This document shows, piece by piece, positions 55,538 through 64,000 of a stretch of DNA of 64,000 nucleotides. Where the stretch lies: positions 13,561,105 to 13,625,104 of the forward strand of contig NC_062232.1 of assembly GCF_902686445.1 (NCBI RefSeq). The letters are read 5' to 3'. Within the stretch, counting starts at the first letter, position 1, and every line of letters begins with the position of its first letter. The translations under genes were made by a program, and so were the position numbers. The notes under the pieces were generated by a model. That model saw only the letters and a list, made by a program, of their open reading frames with translations, did no database searches and was not told the DNA's origin. The stretch is from Sciurus carolinensis (Eukaryota > Chordata > Mammalia > Rodentia > Sciuridae).

Positions 55538-56254
55538 ATATATCCCTTCCATTCACAACTGTTTATATCAGTAGAGCCCTGTGTTGAATTTTGAGTATTA
55601 TTCTGTAGCAAACAGGACACTTAACTATGGTTACCAAAATGTGTCTCTTTTTTTTCATTAAGATACCCCGCTTCATTATGCAAAGAGAAATGTAGCCTCT
55701 GATGTCCCTTTTCTTTGCCTTCTCCCAGAGCCAAGCTAAGGATTCACTCCAGCTCAATTCTGAGTTTTCCCAGAGCACAGAGGTGGGTCTCAGAGTCCCT
55801 GGGATCTCAGAGTCACTTCCCTAATATCCTGTGTGTTGGCATGAACTGCCTGCTACTGCAGACATCTGAAGATGGCTTCTCTTTGAAGCTTTATGGCACA
55901 CTTCCATGGAGAAGAGAGTTTGATTTGTGCTTGCTTGTTTTCTCTTGTTTTGTTTTGTTGTTACCCTACTAGTTCTAGTTTGCCACTAACTAGCTTTGTG
56001 ATCCTGAAGATCATGAGCCCATTGCTTGCATTTTCAGTTTCTCAAGACTTCTATCAGAATGTGGCCCTCATACTGTTCTATTGGAAGATGAAAAGGAGAT
56101 GGTAAAAGTTCAAATGTTCAAAGTGCTACTAGCACTTGTAACTCTGTGAGAGTAGGACTGTGTTTTGTTTACCCTGGAGCTTCAGAACCCAGCTGATTCT
56201 GTGCTTGGCACAAAATAGATGCTTAACAAATAAGTACTGATGATACTTTGGAAA
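55538..56254. other. unassigned, with an L2 3' end at 56130-56230
   Basis: 'actctgtgagagtaggactgtgt', 'ctggagcttcagaaccc' and 'gcttggcacaaaatagatgctt' are the L2 3' end order. The rest is not recognised. Confidence 0.45.
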
Positions 56255-56480
56255 CTATTAGGGAATATCACCTAAAACTGAGAAGTGATCTAGCAATTTC
56301 ACTCCAAGGTATGTACCCAAGAGAAACTGGTACGTATGTCCTGCAAAGGACAACTATAATAAGCCTCAGAGCAACTTTATTAATAATAGCTCAAAGTTAC
56401 AAAGAACTCACATATCTACTGACAGAATAGATAAATTGTGTTCATATAATCAAATGATGTGGTACAATAAAAAAGATTAA
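56255..56480 (+). mobile_element. Old L1/HAL1 3' fragment
   Basis: 'gtgatctagcaatttcactcc', 'ggtatgtacccaagagaaactgg', 'agcaactttattaataatagc' and 'aatagataaattgtgttcatataatc' follow the order of an old L1 ORF2/3' region. Confidence 0.7.
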
Positions 56481-56539
56481 ATTATATAAGACTCTCAGTG
56501 GAGTGACTGGTGGTAAGGGATGCTTAATAATAAAAACAA

Positions 56540-56675
56540 CAATAATCATTATTGAGCATTTACCATGCCAGTCACTTTCAGGGGCTCTGCAAATACTGAT
56601 TAATTTAATCCTCAGAACAACCCCATGGGATAGTTCGTATTTTTATTCCCATTTTACAGATGAGAACGTGTCAGA
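56540..56675 (-). repeat. MIR SINE
   Basis: 'tattgagcatttaccatgccag', 'aatttaatcctcagaacaacccc' and 'cccattttacagatgagaac' are the reverse MIR core. Confidence 0.75.
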
Positions 56676-56734
56676 CAAAAATAAATTTGTGTTGCACTAA
56701 ATTAAAAATAAAGATGCACCCTAATAAGTATTAC

Positions 56735-57148
56735 TATGATTTGGATATTGTTAAAGTATGTCTCCCAAAGGGTCATGTCCTGGAAGCTTGGTCCTGAGTG
56801 TGGAGATGTTGAAGTGGTACAACCTTTAAAAGATGGGGCCTAATGTAAGGTGATTAGGTCATGGGGCATCACACTCAGAAGGGATTAATGCTAGTCTTGA
56901 GGATCTAATTAGTTTTCAATAGAACATGTCATTATAAAGCAAGACCATCTCACACACTTGGTCCCTTCTGCACAAGGTTGCTTCCTTTTCCACTTTTCCA
57001 TCCATATTGTGAGCCACCCAGGGACCCCCATCAGGAAACAAGTGCCATGTTCTTGGACATCCAGAACCATGAACTAAACAAACCTTTTTACTTTATGAAG
57101 CACTTAATTTCAGGCACTTTGTTATAGTAACAAAAACAGACTAATACA
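56735..57148 (+). mobile_element. MaLR-type solo LTR
   Basis: Starts 'tatgatttggatattg', contains 'gatggggcctaatgtaaggtg', 'ggtcatggggcatcac', 'cctttttactttatgaagc' and ends 'aacaaaaacagactaataca'. Clear MST/MLT-like forward LTR. Confidence 0.8.
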
Positions 57149-57155
57149 AGTACCA

Positions 57156-57512
57156 TCTCTTAGTTCAGGCTGCTACAACAAAGTACCATATGCTGGGTGG
57201 CTTAGAAACAATAGAAATTTATTTCTCACAACTTTGAAGGCTAGAAGACTGAGAACACAATGCCGTCATGGTTAGGTTCTGGCGAGGGCCCTCTTCTGGG
57301 TTGCAGATATTTGACTTTTCACTGTGTCTTCACATGACAGAATGAGGGTAAAAGAGCTCCCTGGAAGTCCTTCTACTAAGACCACTCAGCCCAGTCATAA
57401 GGGCTCTATGCTCATGACTTAATAATTCCCCAAAGCCCTACCTCTAATACTATCACATTGGGGGTTAGGGTTTTGACATAGGAATTTGGGGGAGACACAG
57501 TCAATTGCATAC
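57156..57512 (-). mobile_element. MLT1A-type LTR
   Basis: Plus strand: 'ggctgctacaacaaagtaccatatgctgggtggctta' (split), 'aatttatttctcacaactttg', 'ctggcgagggccctcttctgg', 'ctatcacattgggggttaggg' and 'gaatttgggggagacaca'. Nearly full length, lying 3' end to 3' end against the preceding LTR. Confidence 0.82.
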
Positions 57513-57553
57513 CATATAGAAAGTAATATTGGGAAAATTAAAAATAGTCTGCC

Positions 57554-57776
57554 AGACATGGTGGCACATACCTGTAATTCCAGCAGCTTGGGAGGCTGAG
57601 GCAGGAGGATCATGAGTTCAAAGCCAACCTCAGCAAAAGTGAGGAGCTAAGCAACTCAGTGAGACACTGTCTCTAAATAAAATACAAAATAGGGCTGGGG
57701 GTGTGGCTCAGTGGTCGAGTGCTCCTGAGTTCAATCCCCAGTAACCTCCCCTGCAAAAAAAAAAAAAAACCAATAG
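57554..57776 (+). mobile_element. Full-length MEN-type SINE
   Basis: Best-preserved composite in the window. B1-like part 'agacatggtggcacatacctg', 'ggaggctgaggcaggaggatc' and 'gttcaaagccaacctcagc'; linker 'gcaactcagtgagacactgtctctaaataaaa'; ID-like part 'gggctgggggtgtggctcagtggtcgagtg' and 'gttcaatccccagtaacc'; A-tail of about 15. tagtctgcc flanks both ends (57545-57553 and 57777-57785) as a 9-base target-site duplication. Confidence 0.95.
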
Positions 57777-57785
57777 TAGTCTGCC

Positions 57786-59039
57786 TTGTATTTAGTATGA
57801 GCATATCTTTTCTCTCCTGTGTTTTAGTGCTTTATTCCAGAATTTCCCATCTTATTCCTTTTGACCAATTTTGTTTTTCAGAAACCAAAATCTATGCAGA
57901 TGCTGCCCTTGTGATTAAGGGCTGCCATCTGAAACACTAAAGTTAATGGAAACTCAAGAAAGCATTATGTCTTTGATTTGCCTTTCCTGTCCAGCTACAG
58001 GGCCACCTCCCGACTCCTGACTCCCGGAGGGAAGTCAGTTGAAGAAAACCTGAGAGTGAAGTTTTAAGGCAATCCAGGGGGAGCTTAGAGACCTCAGCTT
58101 TCTTGCCTTGTCAAATAATAAAGGCTGTTCCCCTCCTGGGGATTGGAACGGTAGGACAGGAAATGGAAAGGGCTACTCCTCCCACCAGGCAATTTTAAAA
58201 TCTCAATTTTAAGATCAGTTAATATAGTACCCACACTTGGTAGTGGATCCATGGAGATATCATTTAGGCTGTCTTGTGCTTTGTAGTGACCCAAGTGTTT
58301 ATCTTGTTTGGTGTGATAGTACTGAGGCAATTGGGGGTTGGAAGGGAGAGTGTTACTTGAGTAATAAGCACTTGAGGTCATGTTTCAATTGTTCACATCT
58401 AATGCTTCTGTGCATTATTTTGGACTCAAGAATTTCTCCATTAAAAAAGAAAATAAGTGCAGGTAATGCAAGATGCTCACCTGCTTGTCATATTGGAAAA
58501 GCTGCCACTGGTAATTACAAATTTGTGTGTGTGCATGTGTGTGTGAGAGAACGCACGCAAGTGCATAGAGACTTGCAATTGTATCCTATCTGCAAATTTA
58601 TGATTTGCTCAAGGTTTATTACCCCGCCCCCATCTCTGCATCCCCGATGGCAGGATTCTGAGAGGGCAGAGATGGGGCTATTAAATCCCTTCATCTGCAC
58701 CTCATCTCAGCTCTCAGCAGCAGCTGGTGCCTCCCTTCTTTGGATATGGTTACCTGGGTAGTCATGAGTTCTGGCCAAGGAGAAGAATAGAGTGAGCCTA
58801 GCATTCTGGGGACTATTCTGGACACTGGATTGGTGTAGCTAAAAAATTCAGCAGGTGCAATGTTTTTAGCTGGACTTAACTGGCTGTGTTTAGTGGGGCC
58901 TAAAAGAATAAATTAACCAAAAAAAATTTTTAAAGAATCAATTTGAGGGCAGAAGGTAATGGCTTGGTCTGAGAATTCTGGGGACATTGAATACAAATTA
59001 CCTTTAAGGAAAACTTCTGGGACTTTTTTAATTTAAAAA
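57786..59039. other. unassigned; possible constrained stretch
   Basis: A TG run lies at 58523-58546. 57940-58300 is repeat-free but has no distinctive signal. The 174-codon frame 58237-58761 spans the TG run and has no domain; the opposite strand is open as well. Confidence 0.4.
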
Positions 59040-59620
59040 GTGTTTTCATATGTGTACAAATTGATTTTTTTATTAATTGCCTTTTAAATTATACAAGTAA
59101 CAAAGGGTCACTGTAAAACTTATTAAATTGAAAAGAAATAAAGCACTCAAGGAACCAAAAATTTAGCATATAATCTTCCAGTTTTTCCATGTGTACATGT
59201 GTGTCTAATTTTTTAAAATGGAGTATTAATACACAGAGATATATAACTGGCTTTTTATTAAATAGTATCACTTGAGCATATTTTCATATTAATAAATATT
59301 CTTTGACACTATTATTTAATATGTTTGCCTAGTATTCCATTGTACTAGAATTTATTTAACCAATCTTTTTCGTGAACCTATTTTTGAACTGATTGTTTCC
59401 AGTTTTCCACCATCATGAATAAAACTGGTGAAATTTTTGTTTACATCCATTCATATATGTTCTCTTGGAATAAATTATTAGAATTGTCATTGATGGGTCA
59501 AGGGGCATTTTTAAGGCTTTTGATATGTATTGCCAAATTGCCTCCCAAAAGACAGCACTAGCTCATTCATTCACCAGGAGTATATGAGAAGAGCCTATTC
59601 CCCAAACACAGAGGGGTTTG
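59040..59620 (-). mobile_element. Old L1 (L1M/HAL1) fragment
   Basis: 'tcttccagtttttccatgtg', 'tagtattccattgtactagaatttatttaacc', 'gttgtttccagttttccacc'-like, 'gggtcaaggggcatttttaa' and 'attgccaaattgcctcccaaaag' are the reverse L1 order. The last block (59540-59600) is the clearest. Confidence 0.75.
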
Positions 59621-59699
59621 TTTAAGCAACATTTTAAAAGCCTGTGATTAACTTCCTTTCTATTGCTTTTCGTCTCATCCTATAATGTCCATGGTCTCT

Positions 59700-60620
59700 C
59701 TCTGTTCTCTACCCACTCACTGTTCTGGTACTTTCAGAAAGCCAAGAAAGAGGGTAGAACCCATTAGGGGAACTGGTTTTGGCAAACTCTCAAGGAATTT
59801 CAATTTCATGCTGGAACGAGACGACACAAAGAGCTGCCCATTCATTCTGTGCAAGAGGATATTTACATTACATTTTATAACAGTCATAAATGAAAATGGC
59901 ATTAATCTGCCAAGTTGTTGTTTTTAAAAGAGAAAAAGGGAGGAGGTGGTTGACCTACCAGAGAAAGCCCTGTGTCTGCCAGAGCTTTGCTGTGTGTATG
60001 ATTTTAAATAGCAGGGCAAAGGTGATGAAGCCAGCTCAACATCTCTGTCTCCATGGCAACAGCATCCCTGCTCTGAGCCTTTGACACAGCAGCAGGGACC
60101 AAAATATACTCCTCGCACACAATTGCACTGCAAGTTAGTAGTTTCTTTTTATTCCTTGTAAATACACAATTTAAAAATATGAGCAAGGATAGAGAAAGAG
60201 CAAATCATGCACATCTAGAGGGGAGTCTTTAAAATGACTAAGCAAAGAGAATGAACATCCAAAGGGTTCTATGAAGTCTGCAGCCTACACTTACCATGTA
60301 CAGAGAGATTGAAAATCTTTCTAGTGTGTGAGTAAGAAAAAAATCTGCATACATATAAGTGCGTGCATTAACATTTTTTAAATGTCCTTTCCCTAAATTT
60401 TTAATACAGGTCAATCATGCTTTCAGCATATCCACTTAGCTCAGGTTATGATTTAATCAATTAAAGCAGCCATCCAATTTACATAGCTGGAAGCTCCTCA
60501 TCTGCTAAACCCAACCAAACTTCCAAGAAACTGCATTAGCCTTGAGTTGTGGAGGGCATAATTGGCCCCCTTCGAGGTCCGTTAAAACCTACAAGTGGTC
60601 ACTAATGCATACTTGAATCT
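59700..60620. promoter_or_regulatory. Candidate conserved non-coding element block
   Basis: About 900 bases with no interspersed repeat. Contains an RFX/X-box-like GTTGCCATGGAGAC (60047-60060 on the minus strand), 'atggcattaatctgcc', 'gccaagttgttg', 'aacgagacgacac' and 'ggtccgttaaaacc'. Overlapping short frames on both strands are shadows. No CpG island or promoter signature, so an enhancer-like role is more plausible than a transcription start; inference only. Confidence 0.35.
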
Positions 60621-60925
60621 TATTGAGGTCTAGCCTTCTATTTATTTTTGAGGGAACTTGAAAATAATGAAATGCAGGATTGTGATTATAAATGGTTGGA
60701 TCCTTTCTGAGCTAAATGTCTCTGCTAACAGGTGAGTAATGTTCAAGAAACAAGCAGTGATGATATAACTGCTAAAGTAACTTAAAATTTAGTTTGTACA
60801 GAATGTGCCTTAATAAATGTCAAAGGAATAAATGAATGATTGAAAAACACCAAGGAAATGTGAAATAGACATGTGACAGTTTCCCTGTGTGTGTACCTCT
60901 ATTGAGTGTGCCACAACCATCCAGT
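60621..60925. other. unassigned stretch
   Basis: Nothing recognised. Confidence 0.4.
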
Positions 60926-61144
60926 TCAGTGGTCCTCAGCCAGAGGTAACTTTGTCCCTTATGGGACACTTGGTCGAATCTGGAACATTTTTGCCTATCA
61001 CAACGATGGGGAGGAACACAGCTAGAATCTAGTGGGTAAAGGACTGAGCAATACTGCCAAACATTCCACAGTGCACAGGACAGTTCCCACACAAAAAATG
61101 ATCTGACCCCCAATGTTGATAATGCTGAAGTTGACAAACCCCAC
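60926..61144 (+). mobile_element. hAT-type non-autonomous DNA element
   Basis: 'cagtggtcctcagccagagg', 'cttatgggacacttggtcgaatctgg', 'gctagaatctagtgggtaaagg', 'cacagtgcacaggacagttccc' and 'ctgaagttgacaaaccc'. Better preserved at its left end than the copy at 55321. Confidence 0.78.
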
Positions 61145-61904
61145 TCTAGTCTGATTGGCCATGTGGCTATTTTTGGTTCAGAGGGTTGTATGGGTAGATG
61201 AAATAGTTACTGGTTCTGTATTCTGTCTGAAGGCAAAATTCTCTTTGAACTGAGCATTAGTATTTTCTTCATTGTTTTTATTGTTACATGGTTTCCCCCT
61301 TCCTTTAAATACAATATGTTCTATTTTATTTTAGGTAAAGACTCCTGAAAATAAAAAGCAATAAATGTAAAATGAGAGGTAGAACATTAAAATAAAAACA
61401 CAGGATGCATCCCCTCAAAATAGCATCTGCAAAGTGACTGGCACAGAGGAATCACTCAAAAAATACAAGCTATCCTTATTTTTCCCTATACTTTTCAGCA
61501 TGAAAACACCATATATAAAAATAATGTATTATGTGTTCACTGCAGAAATAATAATAATGAAAAACATTTCAGTACTGCCCATGTGGCAAAGAACTGGGGA
61601 GGACTTCAGCCAACAGCTCAAGAGGAACTGAGACCTCAATCTAACAGCCCACAAGGAAATGAACCCTGCCAACAACCACATGAGTGAGCTAGGAAGTGGA
61701 TCCTTCTCAGTCAATCTTTGAGACACCCTGAAGCAGCAGACTCAGCTAAGTCACATTCAGATTCCTCAACTGCAGAAATGGTAAAGTCATAAACGTATGT
61801 TGTCAAAAGTTTCTAAGCATTAAGCTAATTTGTTACACAGCAATACATAACACATGTACACAGAGGCGTGTTTATCTGTGTATGTATAAAAATTCTTTGT
61901 TAAC
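61145..61904. other. unassigned stretch
   Basis: Nothing recognised. Confidence 0.4.
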
Positions 61905-62765
61905 TGTGTTGCAAATATCATCTTCCAGATTGTCTACTTTTTTCACTCTAGTAAATGGTGACCTTTTATATTACCATTCTAAATGTTTTGAAGTTTAATG
62001 TAACCAAATGCATTGATCCTTTTTTTTTTTTTTTAGGTTTGAACATTTTGTGTTTTTTTCAGGAAATTATTTCCCACCTCCAAGGTAGCCATATCAAAAT
62101 TTTTTGTATGTTTTCTTCTAAAATATTTAAAACTTTGTCTTTCATGTTTAAGTTTTTAATCCCTCTGGAATGAAGTTTGATATATAATAAGGCAGAGCTT
62201 GATTTTGTATGGTGAAGTAGGGCTTCATTTTCATTTTTTCTCCTAGGGATAGACTGTTATCCTAGGATGCTATATTGAATAGTTCGCTTTTTTCTCAGTT
62301 TGCCATTTTAATTACCATCTCTCAGGTTTTTATATATGCATGAGGCTGTGTCTGCGGTCTAATTCTGTCCCACTGTTTAACATTTGACAAAGAGCACATT
62401 GTCTTACGTCTAGTTATATAGTAAGTTATGATATTTGGGGGACCAAATTTCTCCACCTGATTTCTCTTCTTGAGGAGCATCTTATCTACCCTTGAGCATT
62501 ATTTTTCATATATATTTTTGAAACAGCATGCCAAGGTACAGTTGTGGGGACTGCATTGAATTGCAGATCAATTTGGGGAATAGTCGACTATTTATAGAAT
62601 TGAATCTTCCTATCTATGAATGTACTATGTTCATAGGCTTGACTTATCTAGGTCTTTAACACCTTTCAATAATTTTATGATTGACACCACAGAATTCTTA
62701 CACGTTTTTGTTTGATTTATTCCTAGGTAACTTATACACATTTGTTATCATCATAATTGAAATTT
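61905..62765 (-). mobile_element. Old L1 ORF2-region fragment
   Basis: 'gtctaattctgtcccactg', 'gttatgatatttgggggacc', 'ggactgcattgaattgcagatcaatttggggaatag' (split), 'tcttcctatctatgaatgta', 'ttatctaggtctttaacacctttcaataattttatg' (split) and 'tttattcctaggtaactta' are the reverse of L1 ORF2. A 15-base T-run lies at about 62021-62035. Confidence 0.8.
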
Positions 62766-62769
62766 TTTC

Positions 62770-63110
62770 CCATTTAATGTCTTTATTAATGCATTATAGT
62801 TATACACAACAGTGGGGTTCATTTTGACATAATCATATAAGCATAGAATATAATTTGCTCCACTTCAGTCCCCAGTACTTCCTGTTTCCCTCCCTGCCTT
62901 CCTCCCCCTGTTCCCCATCTTCTACTCTACTGGTCTTCCTTATATTTATTTATAGTTTTTTTATTCAAATTAGTGCTTTGTAGATATGCACAAAGGTGAA
63001 ATTCACTGTGATCTGTTCATATATGTACATAGCATAATTTGGGAATTTTTATTCCATCATTTCTCTTTTCCCATCCCTCCTCCCTCCCCCTCAATTTCCT
63101 ATATTTGATG
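62770..63110 (-). mobile_element. L1 3' UTR, younger copy
   Basis: 'tagttatacacaacagtggggttcattttgacataatcatataagc' (split), 'tttgctccacttcagtcccc' and two C/T-rich blocks (62875-62935 and 63060-63095) are the reverse of the L1 3' UTR with its purine-rich tracts. Abuts the older L1 to its left. Confidence 0.75.
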
Positions 63111-63717
63111 TGATTTTAAAAATTCTTTTCCTGATACATAAAAATACAGCTAACTTTTATGTATTGATGGAAGCTCCAAAATTATAATTACACTCAAGAA
63201 AGAATTTGATAGAGTTTTTGCTTAACTTTTCAGGAATGCATTTGAGGCATTGCATAAGCTAAAACTATAATTAAATTATAATCATCTTCTAATAATAATT
63301 TATACATTTCTGTCCCTAGAGCTAATTAAGTCATTTTCATATCAAAATGTATAATTAAGACTAGACATTCTCTCCTTTATTTCTTCATTTCTAATTATTT
63401 GAACTTCTGGTTTCTGCCTTTATATTTACTTTGGTCCAACCAAATCCCTCACCAATGTGGGTAGCTATGATTATTTAATAAGTACTCAAGAAGAAATTTT
63501 TTTTCTTATTACTTCATTTTTTTCAATTTTCATGAGCTGTTAACGTTTCCAAAATTCCATCACAGACACTTTTGGAAAATCCTATTATGGGATTACTGTT
63601 TTTTTATTGATAAACATAAGAAACTGCATCAGGAAAATCATTATGTCTACATCGCAACAATGGAAAGATAGGCTTTAACTATCCAGCTAACCTGTCCTTA
63701 ATACCTTTTTTTCTTCT
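63111..63717. other. unassigned stretch
   Basis: AT-rich; nothing recognised. Confidence 0.4.
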
Positions 63718-63838
63718 TTTTAGTTATTGGTTCTTTTTAGTTAAACATGGCAGTTGAATTCATTGTAATATAATTATAAAAGCATGGAATATATCTTATT
63801 CTAGTTAGGACCCTATTAACACCTCTTAACACATGCAA
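63718..63838 (-). mobile_element. L1 3' UTR piece
   Basis: 'ttttagttaaacatggcagttgaattcattgtaatat' (split) and 'aaagcatggaatatatcttattctagttaggacc' (split) resemble the reverse L1 3' UTR. Confidence 0.55.
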
Positions 63839-63839
63839 A

Positions 63840-64000
63840 AGATTCAAGAAATATGGGTACTTGGCCATAAAGAAGAATAAAATTATGGCATTTGCTGGTA
63901 AATGGATGAAGTTGGAAAATATCATGCTAAGTGAAATAGGCCAAGTCCAAAAAATCAAAGGCCAAATGTTTTCTCTGTTAAGTGCATGACACTATATAAT
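63840..64000 (+). mobile_element. L1 ORF2 end, cut by the window edge
   Basis: 'tggccataaagaagaataaaattatggcatttgctgg', 'aaatggatgaagttgg', 'aatatcatgctaagtgaaatagg' and 'ccaaatgttttctctg' are the last codons of ORF2 read forward. It continues past the window. Confidence 0.85.

Noticed and set aside
58237..58761. 174-codon frame
   Set aside because: Crosses a TG microsatellite, is open on the opposite strand too, and resembles no protein I know.

Overview
This window looks like ordinary intergenic (or deep intronic) DNA from a rodent of the squirrel family. The lineage call rests on the SINEs. There are several composite elements with a B1-like head and an ID-like tail ending in an A-run (MEN-type, known from Sciuridae), and free ID elements of the tRNA-Ala-like type. 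The window also holds deep mammalian repeats: MIR, L2, L1M/HAL1, MLT1/MaLR LTRs, hAT-Charlie and Tigger DNA elements. I found no intact protein-coding gene, no convincing exon and no functional RNA gene. The longest open frames all lie in repeats or are chance frames.

Two recognisable gene-derived sequences are present, both dead. A processed copy of the p53 regulator MDM4 lies at about 4.24-5.64 kb. It has many stops, an internal gap and a MEN SINE inserted into it. A processed copy of ribosomal protein S2 (RPS2) lies at about 39.65-40.59 kb, inside a 5'-truncated L1 that also carries a MEN SINE. Between 7.10 and 7.64 kb there is a third insertion. It is an inverted copy of part of the MDM4 pseudogene fused to the same MEN SINE, capped by an extra SINE head and flanked by a target-site duplication. 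This chimeric retroinsertion, about 2.1 kb from its apparent source, is the most unusual object in the window.

Layout: 0-10 kb holds MIRs, a run of three hAT remnants, an MLT1 LTR, the MDM4 pseudogene and its chimeric copy, a young ID element with a doubled head, and an 82-bp direct repeat differing at one base. 10-20 kb holds an L1 3' end, clustered SINEs, two MaLR-type LTRs and L2 pieces. 20-29 kb is dominated by old L1 with a long CT tract and one MLT1 LTR. 29-36 kb is poor in repeats and has two stretches that look like conserved non-coding elements. 36-50 kb holds a Tigger element, the L1/MEN/RPS2 nest, L2 and MIR pieces and a SINE whose tail grew into a microsatellite. 50-60 kb holds MEN SINEs, a repeat-poor block at 52.6-54.2 kb, a convergent pair of MaLR LTRs and a full-length MEN. 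60-64 kb begins with another repeat-poor, motif-rich block and ends in minus-strand L1 and an L1 fragment cut by the window edge.

No set of genes acts together here. Any function would be regulatory, in the repeat-poor blocks; that is inference and needs cross-species alignment. Repeat family names are from memory of consensus sequences, and most repeat boundaries are good to about 10-30 bases.
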